Assembly (NCBI RefSeq): GCF_000685075.1
Contig: NZ_BAYD01000015.1
Span: 80,725 to 144,724 of the forward strand
Direction: 5' to 3'
Source: Paraburkholderia oxyphila NBRC 105797
Lineage (GTDB): Bacteria; Pseudomonadota; Gammaproteobacteria; Burkholderiales; Burkholderiaceae
Length of the DNA: 64,000 bases
The first letter of the stretch is position 1, and every line of letters begins with the position of its first letter. A program made the translations under genes and the position numbers. Under the pieces are notes generated by a model. That model worked only from the letters and a program-made list of their open reading frames with translations. It was not told the origin of the DNA and searched no databases. Below, in pieces: positions 17,312-26,393 of this stretch.

Positions 17312-18641
17312 TGAACCCATAGCAACTAATCAGGATGCCTACCTGATAAGCAAGCGGCAGGCATGGTTTGCCTTTGGGATGACGTTCGCACTCATGTTCT
17401 TCGATTTTATCGATCGACAGGTGATCGTCTCGCTGTTTCCCCATATCAGGAGCGAATGGGGTTTGAGTGACAAGGAACTGGGCGCGCTCGTGTCCGTCGT
17501 CTCCGTTGTCGTGGGAGCGGGCGGTATACCTGTCGCGCTGGTGGCGGACCGGATGGGCCGCGTGAAGAGTATCGTCGCGATGGCCGTCTGCTGGAGCCTG
17601 GCGACGATCTCATGCATGTTCACGGCCAATTTCAGTCAATTGTTTGCGGCACGCGCCGTGGTGGGCATCGGCGAAGCCGGTTACGGCTCCGTAGGCGTGG
17701 CCCTGATCTCGACATTGTTCCCCGGCCGCTTGCGCAGCGCCGTGCTCGGTGCCTTTTACGCTGCGCCGTCGCTGGGTTCTGTCCTCGGGGTGGTGCTGGG
17801 CGGGGCCATTGCGGCCAGGTGGGGGTGGAAGTCGGCTTTTGGCGTGGTCGGCCTGCCTGGGCTCGTATTGACATTGCTCTATCTGTTCGTGCGTGACTAC
17901 AGGACCTTGCCGCTGGCCGCCGATTCAAACAAGACGGCGCAGTCGCTGGCGGAAACGCTGAAACACATTTTCGGCACCCTGGCACGCACGCGAACCCTGC
18001 TATGGGTGTGCGTCGCTGCTGCGGCACAACTGATTACCGTTTCGGCCATCTGGTCGTGGCTCCCCAGCTATTTGAACCGCTTCCAGGGCATGTCCCCGGA
18101 AGCCGCGGCGAGGGCGGCGGGACTGGTCGTGCTGGTCGGCGCCGTGAGCTGCACGGTCTGGGGCGCGGTGGTGGGGCGCCTGGCTCTGCGCAGGCCGCGC
18201 AACAAGCTACTCGCGCTGTCTGCGCTGTGTCTGGTCACGTCGGTCGTTCTGGCGGGCGCGTTTGGTGGAACCTACGCGGCGCATGTGCGGTTCGACCTGA
18301 TCGTGCTCGGGGCCTTTTTCATGAACTGCACGGTGGGTGTGGTTGCCGGGATTGCGATGGACATTATTCATCCAGGCGTTCGCTCCACGGGTGCAGCGGT
18401 GCTTTCCCTCTTTCAAAATATTTTCGGCCTGGCCGTGGGGCCCTTTCTGACGGGCATCGTGTCTGACCAATGGGGTTTGCAAAGCGCCTTGACGGTCATG
18501 CCCTTGTTTAGCGTGCTGGCTGCGGTGTGTTTCGTCATCGCGATGCGCAGTTACGACGCAGACGCTGCCCGAGTTTCCGCCGTCGAGCTGGAGAGGGAGC
18601 CGCTTGGCGGCGATGCACTGAACGCAGAAGTACGAGCCTGA
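17295..18641 (+). CDS. major facilitator superfamily transporter 2
   Basis: A 448-residue MFS carrier with 12 predicted helices and the loop DRMGRVKS. It is a paralogue of the preceding gene: both share the D-x-x-x-R-Q-x-x-x-x-L-F-P first-helix pattern and the VGIGEA/VGVGEA pattern in helix 4, so a tandem duplication followed by divergence is likely. The ATG at 17295 follows CCCGGAGAG. Two consecutive carriers of the same type may import different but related substrates, or one may export a product. It lies about 50 bases before the TauD-like gene. Confidence 0.85.
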   Translation: MNIVDDEPIATNQDAYLISKRQAWFAFGMTFALMFFDFIDRQVIVSLFPHIRSEWGLSDKELGALVSVVSVVVGAGGIPVALVADRMGRVKSIVAMAVCWSLATISCMFTANFSQLFAARAVVGIGEAGYGSVGVALISTLFPGRLRSAVLGAFYAAPSLGSVLGVVLGGAIAARWGWKSAFGVVGLPGLVLTLLYLFVRDYRTLPLAADSNKTAQSLAETLKHIFGTLARTRTLLWVCVAAAAQLITVSAIWSWLPSYLNRFQGMSPEAAARAAGLVVLVGAVSCTVWGAVVGRLALRRPRNKLLALSALCLVTSVVLAGAFGGTYAAHVRFDLIVLGAFFMNCTVGVVAGIAMDIIHPGVRSTGAAVLSLFQNIFGLAVGPFLTGIVSDQWGLQSALTVMPLFSVLAAVCFVIAMRSYDADAARVSAVELEREPLGGDALNAEVRA

Positions 18642-18653
18642 CCCAATCATTCA

Positions 18654-18668
18654 ATGTCGATATGAATA
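18654..18668 (+). promoter_or_regulatory. proposed GntR operator, degenerate site 4
   Basis: ATGTCGATATGAATA matches the fixed positions of the motif at 12 of 14, differing at positions 8 and 10. It lies 26 bases before the start of the TauD-like gene, which precedes the GntR regulator, so it could give local autoregulation. The match may be too degenerate to bind. Confidence 0.4.
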
Positions 18669-18693
18669 GTCGAGGAACAAGGAGTAACCGCTC

Positions 18694-19539
18694 ATGATCA
18701 AGATCGAAAGGCTGACCGCCTGCATTGGCGCAGAGGTGTCCGGTGTGAACATCGGAGACGCTGCAAGAGATGCATCGTTGTTTGCAGAACTCAAGGCACT
18801 GCTGCTTAAACATAGGGTTCTCTTCTTCCGGGATCAACGGATCTCTCGCGAGGAGCACATTGCTTTTGCGCGCAGATTCGGGAAGCTGGAAGATCATCCT
18901 GTCGCCGGAAGCGACCCGGACCATCCTGGCCTCGTGCAAATCTACCGGTCGGACGAGAAGAACCCTTATGAAAACAACTACCATACCGATGGACTCTGGC
19001 GAGCGGCTCCGTCCATGGGTGCGGTCCTGCGCTGCATCGAATGCCCGGAGGTCGGCGGCGACACCATCTGGGTCAACATGGTCGAGGCGTACAGGCAATT
19101 GCCGGATGACATCAAGAAGCGCATTGAGGGATTGAGGGCGAAGAGCAGCATCGAGCATTCGTTTGGCGCCGCCATGGGGCTCGAAGAGCGCAGAAAGCTG
19201 GCCGCGCAAAATCCGGAGGTGGAACACCCGGTCGTGCGGACCCATCCTGAGACTGGCGAAAAGGTGCTGTACGTCGGTAGTTTTACGACCCATTTCGTCA
19301 ATTACCATACCGTCGAGAACGTGCGGTATGGCCTCGACAAGACGCCCGGCGCCAGTCTTCTGCTCAATTATCTGCAGAGCCAGGCATCGATCCCCGAGTA
19401 TCAGGTTCGCTTTCGCTGGAAGCCCAATAGTGTGGCGGTTTGGGATAACCGGTCGACCCAGCACTACGCGGTCATGGACTATTGGCCGGCTCCGCGCAAA
19501 ATGGAAAGAGCCGGGATCGAAGGTGACAGGCCTTATTGA
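18694..19539 (+). CDS. TauD/TfdA-family Fe(II)/2-oxoglutarate dioxygenase
   Basis: A 281-residue non-haem iron dioxygenase. The HTD iron motif is in NNYHTDGLW near residue 96, and the distal His plus 2-oxoglutarate Arg are in the late W-D-N-R-S-T-Q-H-Y-A segment near 250-259. The family hydroxylates and splits sulfonates, chlorophenoxy acids and related compounds while decarboxylating 2-oxoglutarate. The enzyme is cytoplasmic. It is downstream of two MFS carriers and 36 bases upstream of a GntR regulator, and most likely starts breakdown of the imported compound. The substrate is not readable from sequence: taurine is possible, but no taurine ABC transporter is present. Confidence 0.87.
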   Translation: MIKIERLTACIGAEVSGVNIGDAARDASLFAELKALLLKHRVLFFRDQRISREEHIAFARRFGKLEDHPVAGSDPDHPGLVQIYRSDEKNPYENNYHTDGLWRAAPSMGAVLRCIECPEVGGDTIWVNMVEAYRQLPDDIKKRIEGLRAKSSIEHSFGAAMGLEERRKLAAQNPEVEHPVVRTHPETGEKVLYVGSFTTHFVNYHTVENVRYGLDKTPGASLLLNYLQSQASIPEYQVRFRWKPNSVAVWDNRSTQHYAVMDYWPAPRKMERAGIEGDRPY

Positions 19540-19575
19540 CGGGATTCCTGCTCAAGATCGCTTCGGCTGAACGTT

Positions 19576-20337
19576 ATGGCTCGCCACAAGACGCAAAATC
19601 TTCCCGATCTTTCCGCACTCCTCACGCCGAAGAATTCGTTGATGCTGGCAGTGGAGCGGGCGGTGCTGCGCGGGCAGGACTGGGCGTATGCTTCGGTGCC
19701 CATCGCCGAGCAGATCGCTGCCCGCCTGGCCGGCGTCATTACGCTCGATCTCGTGAAATCGGGGCAGCGCTTGCTGGAAGCGGATATCAGCGCAGTGCTG
19801 CACGTCAGCCGCGCGCCGGTCCGCGAAGCCTTGCGCATCCTGGAGCGGGACCGGTTGGTGGAATTTCAGGCGAGACGCGGAGCGATCGTGACGGCGCCCG
19901 ACGAGAACGAGCTCAGGGATATTTTCCGGGTGCGCAGTGTGCTGTATGTCACGATGCTGGAGCAGGCGACCCGTGAGAACTTGCCGGAACTCGAAGCGCT
20001 ATTGACGGCGCATATTCCCAGATTGGCCCAGGCTGCCGAGGCGTCGATAGACGCTTATGCCGTGGAAAGTTTTCTCCTGAATTTCGCCACGATCGGTCTG
20101 TGCCATAACCGGCTTCTGGTCGATATCCTGCACTCGATCTCATTGCGAACGCTGCGTTACGTCCGGTTGGGCATGGTGGCTGCGCCGCAAACGATCCGCA
20201 CATCTTTGGAGGTCTGGCGTGCGATGCAGGACGCCGCCATGAGGCGGGACGGCCCACTCCTGCTGGCCCTTGCCACTTCGCGTCTGGACGAGGCACGGGA
20301 TGCTGCTGTTCGCGCAGTCGTGGAACAGCCGTTTTGA
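19576..20337 (+). CDS. GntR-family (FCD-type) transcriptional regulator 1
   Basis: A 253-residue regulator. The winged helix (about 40-105) has the recognition segment LHVSRAPVREALRILERDRLV; a helical FCD ligand domain follows. A regulator at 34960-35754 is closely related throughout, and its recognition helix is identical over the LHVSRAPVREALRILERDRL stretch, so the two probably bind the same DNA. The gene ends just before a strong hairpin terminator shared with a convergent LysR gene. It probably represses the porin/MFS/TauD and BKACE promoters until a pathway intermediate binds. Confidence 0.88.
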   Translation: MARHKTQNLPDLSALLTPKNSLMLAVERAVLRGQDWAYASVPIAEQIAARLAGVITLDLVKSGQRLLEADISAVLHVSRAPVREALRILERDRLVEFQARRGAIVTAPDENELRDIFRVRSVLYVTMLEQATRENLPELEALLTAHIPRLAQAAEASIDAYAVESFLLNFATIGLCHNRLLVDILHSISLRTLRYVRLGMVAAPQTIRTSLEVWRAMQDAAMRRDGPLLLALATSRLDEARDAAVRAVVEQPF

Positions 20338-20343
20338 CCGTGT

Positions 20344-20375
20344 GAGGCGAAGCGGCACGCGAGCCGCTTCGCCTC
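20344..20375. terminator. bidirectional hairpin between convergent genes
   Basis: A perfect 13-base-pair stem (20344-20356 with 20363-20375) closes a six-base loop, in the 55-base gap between the GntR stop and the LysR stop. It can end transcription from both sides. No long T run follows, so termination may be only partly intrinsic. Confidence 0.75.
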
Positions 20376-20392
20376 TCGGGGCGTCCGCAACT

Positions 20393-21304
20393 TCATGCGA
20401 CGCGCTCACATTGGCTGGAAGCGATTTCCTGCCGGAACAGGTCGGCGAGCTTGTCGGCCGCGAGCGAGAGCGGCGCGTCGCGCAGCTTCATGATGCCAAG
20501 CCGAAGCGGCGGGAACTCGAGACGCAGCGGCACGCGCGTCGCCTGCTGCGCATAGGGCTCCACCTCGAGCATGCCCACGGGCACCGCGAGCAGCGCGTCG
20601 CTGCGCGCCATCAGGTTCCAGCTCACACCGAACGTGTTCGCGCGGATGATGCGTGTGGGCAACGGCAGCCGGGCGCGGCGCAGGTAGTCCAGCAGATTGC
20701 AATGGTGGCTGCCGGGCGAGAGGGTCATGGCCCACGTGCACTCGGCCACCTGACTCCATTCGGTGGCACTTGCCATGGGGTGCCCGCGGCGGCAGACCAC
20801 GATCGTCTCGAGCGTGCGCAGCGGCTCGAAGTCGAACTCGCCACTGACTTCCTCCTCGGCCGGCGCGGCGACCGCGAAGTCGATCGAACCATCGCGCAGC
20901 GCGTGCAGCACGTGAGGCATCAGGCCTTCCTCGAAAGTCAGTTCTGCCAACGGCATGATCTTGGTGAAGCGCTCGATGACCGTGGGCAGCGCGCCAAGGA
21001 GCACCATCGGCGTCACTGCGGCCGCCACATGCCCGCGCTTGCCACCAAGCAGCTGCTGGATGTCTTGACGCGCGAGCGCAAGCTGCGCCTGGGCGAGGCG
21101 CGCGCGCGAGGTGAGCTGACGGCCGCATTCGGTCAGCTGCACGCCGCGCGAGCTGCGTACGATGAGCGGCGCGTCGAGATCCTGTTCGAGCTCGCGTACC
21201 GCTTTCGTGACGGCGGCCTGGCTCAGATGCAGATGGCGCGATGCACCACGAATGCTGCCGGTTTCGACCAGGGCAAGCCAGGCCTTCAGGTGATGGTCCT
21301 TCAT
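20393..21304 (-). CDS. LysR-family transcriptional regulator 1
   Basis: A 303-residue LysR-type regulator. The N-terminal winged helix (about 1-60) has the LysR pattern A-x-x-R-H-L-H-L-S-Q-A-A-V-T-K-A-V-R-E-L-E; the remainder is a periplasmic-binding-protein-like effector domain. The ATG at 21304 starts the HTH; a longer open frame upstream runs antisense to the amidase and is not credible. The gene is divergent from the amidase-symporter-BKACE operon and probably activates it with a co-inducer. A T-N11-A dyad in the intergenic DNA at 21467-21481 fits a LysR site. Confidence 0.88.
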   Translation of the reverse strand: MKDHHLKAWLALVETGSIRGASRHLHLSQAAVTKAVRELEQDLDAPLIVRSSRGVQLTECGRQLTSRARLAQAQLALARQDIQQLLGGKRGHVAAAVTPMVLLGALPTVIERFTKIMPLAELTFEEGLMPHVLHALRDGSIDFAVAAPAEEEVSGEFDFEPLRTLETIVVCRRGHPMASATEWSQVAECTWAMTLSPGSHHCNLLDYLRRARLPLPTRIIRANTFGVSWNLMARSDALLAVPVGMLEVEPYAQQATRVPLRLEFPPLRLGIMKLRDAPLSLAADKLADLFRQEIASSQCERVA

Positions 21305-21466
21305 GTCTCGTCCGCCGCGTCGCGGTCCATCGGCCGATGACGATGCAGCGTAGTCTCCTTCGTGATTTAGATGTTGCCGACTCGCGCGACTCAGCCGCAA
21401 CGGCCCAGGGTTACTCCTGGGAGAGGTGGCAGCGCGACAACCTGTGGTGGTCACCGCGAACAATAT

Positions 21467-21481
21467 ATCGTCTTTTGCGAT
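21467..21481. promoter_or_regulatory. candidate LysR binding site (T-N11-A dyad)
   Basis: ATCGTCTTTTGCGAT has inverted ATCG/CGAT arms and the T-N11-A spacing typical of LysR sites. It lies about 100 bases upstream of the amidase start and about 160 bases from the LysR start, as expected for a shared regulatory region. Confidence 0.4.
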
Positions 21482-21583
21482 CGGACTGTCCCAGTTAGCC
21501 TCTTTCCAGTCCCTGACGTTCGCCCGAGCGGTCCGGCGGGCATAAAAAAACGAAAGCCAATCGAGAGTCCTGGAGGAGCACAT

Positions 21584-23053
21584 ATGAGTCAAGCATGGTG
21601 GCGCCTGAGCGCAACGGAAATGGCCGCCCTCGTCGCGCGCCGCGACGTTTCGTCGAAAGAACTCGTGGAGAGCTGCCTCGCGCGGCTGGAGGAAGTCAAT
21701 CCGCATCTCAACGCGGTCGTGGACGTGCTCGCGGATAGCGCGCTCGAAGCCGCCGCGGCGGCCGATGCCGCCGTTGGCCGGCGAGAAGCGACTGGCCCGC
21801 TGCATGGCGTGCCGGTGACGGTCAAGGTGAACGTCGACATGGCGGGGCGCGCGACGTCCAACGGCGTGGTGGCCTACAAGGATCTGATCGCGCGCGAGGA
21901 CAGCCCGGTCGTGGCGAATCTGCGCAAGGCCGGTGCAGTCATCATCGGCCGGACCAACGCACCCGCGTTTTCGTACCGGTGGTTCACCGACAATGATCTC
22001 TACGGCAGAACGCTGAACCCCTGGGATGCCGGCTTGACGCCGGGTGGCTCCAGTGGCGGCGCATCGGCTGCGGTGGCGGCCGGCATCGGCGCGATCGCGC
22101 ACGGCAACGACCTGGGTGGATCGATTCGTTATCCTGCGTATGCATGTGGCGTGGCCGGGCTGCGGCCGACCACGGGGCGCGTGCCCGCCTACAACCCGAC
22201 GCAAAGCCGCGACCGCACGCTTGCGGTGCAGCTCGCTTCGGTGCAGGGGCCGCTCGCGCGCACGGTGGGCGACCTGCGCCTCGCGCTCGCGGCCATGGAG
22301 GGCGGCGATACGCGCGACGCCTGGTGGATGCCGGTCGCGCCGACACAACGAGATGCCTCGAACGCAACGAAGGGCGCCTTGGCGCCGTTCCCCACGCGGG
22401 TGGCGGTGTGCGCGCAACTGCCAGGCATTCCCACCGACCCGGTGGTGATCGACGCCGTCCAGCAGGCCGCGCGCTGGCTCGAGGAGGCCGGCTGCGTCGT
22501 GGAGGAGGTGGTGCCGCCGCGCTTTGACGAAGCCTCAGAGCTGTGGTTGAAGCTCGTGACCAACGAGGCGCTCACCGGTCTCGACAAGACCATCGAAGAC
22601 TGTGGCGACCGCGCCATCCGCACGGCGTTCGGCAGCCAGCGCCGCATCGCGCCGACGCTCGACCTGGCCGGCTACATGGACGGCCTCTCGCAACGCACGG
22701 GCCTGTTGCGCGAATGGCAAGCCTTCTTCGCGCGCTATCCGCTGCTGCTGATGCCGGTGTCGTGCCAGCGCCCGTTCGCTATCGATGCCGACCAGCACGG
22801 TGACGACGCGATGCGCCGCATCCTGCAGGCGCAAGGCCCGCTGCTTGCGACAGCGGTGCTCGGTTTGCCGGGCTTGAGCGTGCCGCTCGGTGTGGCGGCG
22901 TCCTCCGGCACCAGCATGCCTTCGGGTGTGCAACTCGTAGCGGGCCGCTATGGCGAAGCGCTGTGCCTCGCGGCGGGCGAAGCCATCGAGGCGCGCGCGG
23001 GCGTGTTCACTCCGATCGATCCACTTGCCGCTGCTGTTCGCAGCATGGGGTGA
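21584..23053 (+). CDS. amidase (amidase-signature family)
   Basis: A 489-residue serine hydrolase of the amidase signature family. The catalytic Lys sits in VPVTVKVNVD near residue 80-86, the glycine/serine-rich GGSSGGASAA loop near 152-161 supplies the cis-Ser, and the nucleophile Ser is in the DLGGSIRYPA segment near 175-184, all at normal spacing. It hydrolyses an amide to a carboxylate and ammonia. The ATG at 21584 has a strong GGAGGAG ribosome site. It starts an operon with a DUF3311 protein, a sodium symporter and BKACE 2, so it likely releases the acid imported or processed there. Confidence 0.88.
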   Translation: MSQAWWRLSATEMAALVARRDVSSKELVESCLARLEEVNPHLNAVVDVLADSALEAAAAADAAVGRREATGPLHGVPVTVKVNVDMAGRATSNGVVAYKDLIAREDSPVVANLRKAGAVIIGRTNAPAFSYRWFTDNDLYGRTLNPWDAGLTPGGSSGGASAAVAAGIGAIAHGNDLGGSIRYPAYACGVAGLRPTTGRVPAYNPTQSRDRTLAVQLASVQGPLARTVGDLRLALAAMEGGDTRDAWWMPVAPTQRDASNATKGALAPFPTRVAVCAQLPGIPTDPVVIDAVQQAARWLEEAGCVVEEVVPPRFDEASELWLKLVTNEALTGLDKTIEDCGDRAIRTAFGSQRRIAPTLDLAGYMDGLSQRTGLLREWQAFFARYPLLLMPVSCQRPFAIDADQHGDDAMRRILQAQGPLLATAVLGLPGLSVPLGVAASSGTSMPSGVQLVAGRYGEALCLAAGEAIEARAGVFTPIDPLAAAVRSMG

Positions 23054-23057
23054 GCCG

Positions 23058-23267
23058 ATGCTCAGGATACTGATCGGGCTTGGATTGCCCTATGCAGGCG
23101 TGCTGGGGCTGCTGCCCTGGATCGCTTCCGCCGACGTCTACGTGCTGGGCGTACCGCTCGTGTACGCCTGGATGTTTCTGTGGTTCGTACTGACCTCGGC
23201 GTGTCTGTTCGTCTGCTGGCACGGCTTCGACAAGCACGTCGCCGACGCCACGCAGGACGATCTCTGA
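23058..23267 (+). CDS. DUF3311 small membrane protein
   Basis: A 69-residue protein with two predicted transmembrane helices (about 3-22 and 30-52) and an acidic tail. DUF3311 proteins, related to YhdT, occur next to sodium:solute symporters and are thought to be an accessory subunit. It starts four bases after the amidase stop and ends 18 bases before the symporter, so the three are co-translated. Confidence 0.8.
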   Translation: MLRILIGLGLPYAGVLGLLPWIASADVYVLGVPLVYAWMFLWFVLTSACLFVCWHGFDKHVADATQDDL

Positions 23268-23285
23268 TTGCAAGGGAGCACGCGC

Positions 23286-24677
23286 ATGTCAACCGTAGTC
23301 TTCGCCGGCTTTATGCTGGCTTCGTTCGCTCTTGCGTTGCTCTCGCGTCGCGGCGTGGGCACGCAGAGCGTGCAGGATTTTTTCGTCGCGTCGCGCCAGT
23401 TCGGCAGCGTACTCGTCTTTTTTCTCGCTGCGGGAGAGATCTACAGCGTCGCCACGATGGTGGGCTTCGCGGGCGGCATCTACGCGAAGGGGCCGACTTA
23501 CGGTGTCTGGTTTCTCGGCTATATCCTGCTTGCCTATCCGCTCGGCTATTTTCTCGGGCCGCGCATCTGGGAGGCTGGCAGGCGCTTCAATGCGATCACA
23601 CTGCCCGACCTTTTCAGGGGTCACTTTCAGGACCGCACGATCGAGTGCGTCGTCGCGCTCACGTCGATCCTGTTCCTGTTGCCGATGGCGCAACTCCAGT
23701 TCACCGGGCTTGCTGCCGCCTTGCGCGGGCTGGGCTGGCAGTTCGAGACGCTGCATCTGGTCGTCATCGCGGCGGTGTTCGCGCTTATCTATATCATGAT
23801 CGCCGGTATCCGCTCCTCGGCTTACGTCGCGGTGCTCAAGGACACGCTCATGGTCCTCGCGATCGTTGCAACCGGGGTTGCCGTGGCGCAGCGCGTAGGC
23901 GTGACTGCGGTGTTTCACGAAGCCGGGCTGCAGGTGAGCAACCGCATGGATGCCACGCAATTGCGCTTTGCCATGAGCACGATTCTGTTCCAGTCGCTCG
24001 GCTTTCTCGCCATGCCATTCGGTGCGCAGATGTTCTTCACCGCGAAGAGCGCCAACACGATCCGGCGCAGCCAGATCGCCATGCCCCTGTATATGCTGAT
24101 GTATCCGTTTCTCGTGATCGCGTCGTACTATGCGCTCAGCCAGCACTACAGCCTGAAGTCGGCAAACGAGGCGTTCTTCGTGGCGGCCAACGACTTGTTG
24201 CCGCCATGGCTGCTCGGGCTCGTGGCGGCCGCCGCCGTGCTCTCCGCGTTGCTGGTGCTCACCGGCATGTGCCTGGCTATCGGGCCCATCGTCAGCCGCA
24301 ATTTGTTGCCGGGCCTGGGCGGAGCGCAACAAAAGGCGGCCGCGAAGATCGTCATCGTGATCTATCTGGCCGTGTCGATCGTCATGACCAGCGCGACGCC
24401 GACATTGATGCTCACGCTCATTAACACAACCTATTACGGCGTCGGGCAATTCTTTCCGGGGCTGATTGCCGTGCTGTTCTCGCTGCGCATCCGTCCCGCC
24501 GCGGTGACGGCCGGCATTCTCGTGGGAGATTGCCTGGCGCTCGCGTTCTACCTGGGCCGCTACGATCTCGGCGGCTTCAATCCTGGCTTGCTGTGCCTGG
24601 TCGTCAACTGCATGGTGATCGCGGTGCTCGAGTACGTGTTGCGGGCCACGCGGGCGAGTGGGGCGGTGCGGTCCTGA
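23286..24677 (+). CDS. sodium:solute symporter (SSS family)
   Basis: A 463-residue permease with about 13 predicted helices, starting at an ATG after GGAGCACGC. The family, which includes PanF and acetate and proline carriers, couples uptake to sodium. The pairing with DUF3311 resembles the YhdT-PanF arrangement. It sits between the amidase and BKACE 2 and probably imports the substrate or a precursor of the amidase in this operon. The individual substrate is unknown. Confidence 0.85.
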   Translation: MSTVVFAGFMLASFALALLSRRGVGTQSVQDFFVASRQFGSVLVFFLAAGEIYSVATMVGFAGGIYAKGPTYGVWFLGYILLAYPLGYFLGPRIWEAGRRFNAITLPDLFRGHFQDRTIECVVALTSILFLLPMAQLQFTGLAAALRGLGWQFETLHLVVIAAVFALIYIMIAGIRSSAYVAVLKDTLMVLAIVATGVAVAQRVGVTAVFHEAGLQVSNRMDATQLRFAMSTILFQSLGFLAMPFGAQMFFTAKSANTIRRSQIAMPLYMLMYPFLVIASYYALSQHYSLKSANEAFFVAANDLLPPWLLGLVAAAAVLSALLVLTGMCLAIGPIVSRNLLPGLGGAQQKAAAKIVIVIYLAVSIVMTSATPTLMLTLINTTYYGVGQFFPGLIAVLFSLRIRPAAVTAGILVGDCLALAFYLGRYDLGGFNPGLLCLVVNCMVIAVLEYVLRATRASGAVRS

Positions 24678-24918
24678 AGGCCTGACGAGGAGGCGCCGAT
24701 ATTCGGGCGCGCCATCGCGCGCCACCTCGCATCGCGCCGCGTCGATCAGTGACGGTGTTGCCGGCGCCTGTCATGGATAGTCAATCGACTGGCGCGCATG
24801 ATCAAGCGGGGAAAGGGCCCAAACCGGACAATGGCACGCATCACTATCGGGCGGCGCGCTGGACTCGCCAACGCGCTCGCCTGCGGATGCGACAGCCGCC
24901 TTTCCCCGGAGACCCCGC

Positions 24919-25977
24919 ATGAATTTTCTCGACGGCCACCTCTTTCCCGAGAATCAACAGCCCTTGATCATTACCGCGGCGCCTTACGCGCCAGGCTGGT
25001 TGCCCTCGGACTTTCCCGAGGACATTCCGGTCACCATGGAGGAACAGATCCAGAAGGCGGTGGATTGCTACAACGCGGGCGCCACGGTGCTGCACCTCCA
25101 TGTGCGCGAACTCGACGGCAAGGGCAGCAAGCGCCTGTCGAAGTTCAACGAACTGATCGCCGGGGTGCGCAAGGCGGTGCCGGAAATGATCATCCAGGTG
25201 GGCGGCTCGATCTCGTTCGCGCCGGAAAACGAAGGGCAAGCGGCGAAGTGGCTCTCCGACGACACCCGCCACATGCTGGCCGAGCTCGAGCCCACGCCTG
25301 ACCAGGTCACGGTGACGGTCAATACTTCGCAGATGAACGTCACCGATCAGGCCGAAGACGCCGACTTCAAGGGCACCTCGCGCGAGAACCCGACGCTCTT
25401 TAACGCCTACAAGGAAATGACCGTGCCCGCGCAGCCGGGCTGGGTCGAGGAGCACGTGCGCCGGTTGACGGCCAGGGGCATCCAGAGCGCGTTCCAGTGC
25501 TACAACCTCAACAGCTTCGAGTCGGTGGAGCGGCTGATGCGCCGCGGCTTCTACAAGGGCCCGCTGGTCATGAACTGGGTGGCGATCGCCGGCGGCATGG
25601 ATACGCCGAACATCTACAGCCTCGGCAACTTCATCCGCGCGGTGCCCGACGGCGCGGTGGTCACGGTGGAGAGCAATGTACGCAACGTACTGCCCGTCAA
25701 CATGATGGGCATTGCGATGGGCCTGCACGTGCGTTGCGGCACGGAAGACTGCCTGTGGAACCAGAAGCGCACTGAAAAGATGAGCACCGTGAAGCAGATC
25801 GAGCAACTCGTGCGCATCTCGCGCGAGTTCGGCCGCGATATCGCGACCGCGAAAGAGGCGCGCGAGATCAGCAAGATCGGCGTGTTCTACGACACGGTGG
25901 AGGAATCGCTGCACGCGAACGGCTTCGCACCGAACCGCAACGGCGGCACGCAAGGCTTCTTGCGCAAGACGGCCTGA
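24919..25977 (+). CDS. beta-keto acid cleavage enzyme (BKACE, DUF849), copy 2
   Basis: A 352-residue paralogue of the BKACE at 12888-13946, aligning without gaps. Zinc ligands HLHVR and the VTVES glutamate are kept in both. Differences cluster in the region around residues 150-180, near the active-site mouth, and could alter substrate choice. It is 241 bases downstream of the symporter, so it may have its own promoter or be read through. The product would be acetoacetate plus an acyl-CoA. It does not seem to be a recent duplicate. Confidence 0.88.
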   Translation: MNFLDGHLFPENQQPLIITAAPYAPGWLPSDFPEDIPVTMEEQIQKAVDCYNAGATVLHLHVRELDGKGSKRLSKFNELIAGVRKAVPEMIIQVGGSISFAPENEGQAAKWLSDDTRHMLAELEPTPDQVTVTVNTSQMNVTDQAEDADFKGTSRENPTLFNAYKEMTVPAQPGWVEEHVRRLTARGIQSAFQCYNLNSFESVERLMRRGFYKGPLVMNWVAIAGGMDTPNIYSLGNFIRAVPDGAVVTVESNVRNVLPVNMMGIAMGLHVRCGTEDCLWNQKRTEKMSTVKQIEQLVRISREFGRDIATAKEAREISKIGVFYDTVEESLHANGFAPNRNGGTQGFLRKTA

Positions 25978-26148
25978 GGCAGCGCCCGCGTAGCACGCAT
26001 TTCATGCCGCGCCGGTATCACCTGTGCTTGCGCGGCGGCGCTTCGCGAGCGACTGAGGGTAGGGCCAAGTGAACGCGCAATGCGTCATGGGGGAAAAAAT
26101 CGCTTGCAGCGGCCATAATGGCCCGCTATCGTTGCACTGTTCGATGAA

Positions 26149-26344
26149 CTGCAGCGGGAGAGACTGTCACTGCGAAAGCAATTGACGGCGCCGACGGAGC
26201 AACCGCCCCGGAAACTCTCAGGCACAAGGACCCTGCAGCGAGAACACATCTGGAGAGCGGCACGCAGTTGCCCACCGAAGGAGATTTCCGCCCGGCGCGT
26301 TGGATGCCGGCGCGGAAAGAAACTCTCAGGTACATGGACAGATG
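26149..26344 (+). promoter_or_regulatory. tandem glycine riboswitch
   Basis: Two aptamers occur in series. Aptamer 1 has P1 stem CTGCAG (26149-26154) paired with CTGCAG (26233-26238), an opening GGGAGAG and a closing GAAACTCTCAGG. Aptamer 2 has CATCTG (26247-26252) paired with CAGATG (26339-26344), GGAGAG and a second AACTCTCAGG. These are the family hallmarks. It ends about 50 bases before the start of the FAD amino-acid dehydrogenase. Glycine riboswitches generally switch the downstream gene on when glycine is plentiful. The region 25978-26148 before it holds nothing else I can recognise. Confidence 0.88.
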
Positions 26345-26393
26345 GGGCACGGATGTCGGAAACGACAGTGCTCAATCTAATCTGGACCATGTC

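Noticed and set aside
20393..22417. Extended LysR frame reaching into the amidase region
   Set aside because: The upstream part is antisense to the amidase; the family start is the ATG at 21304.
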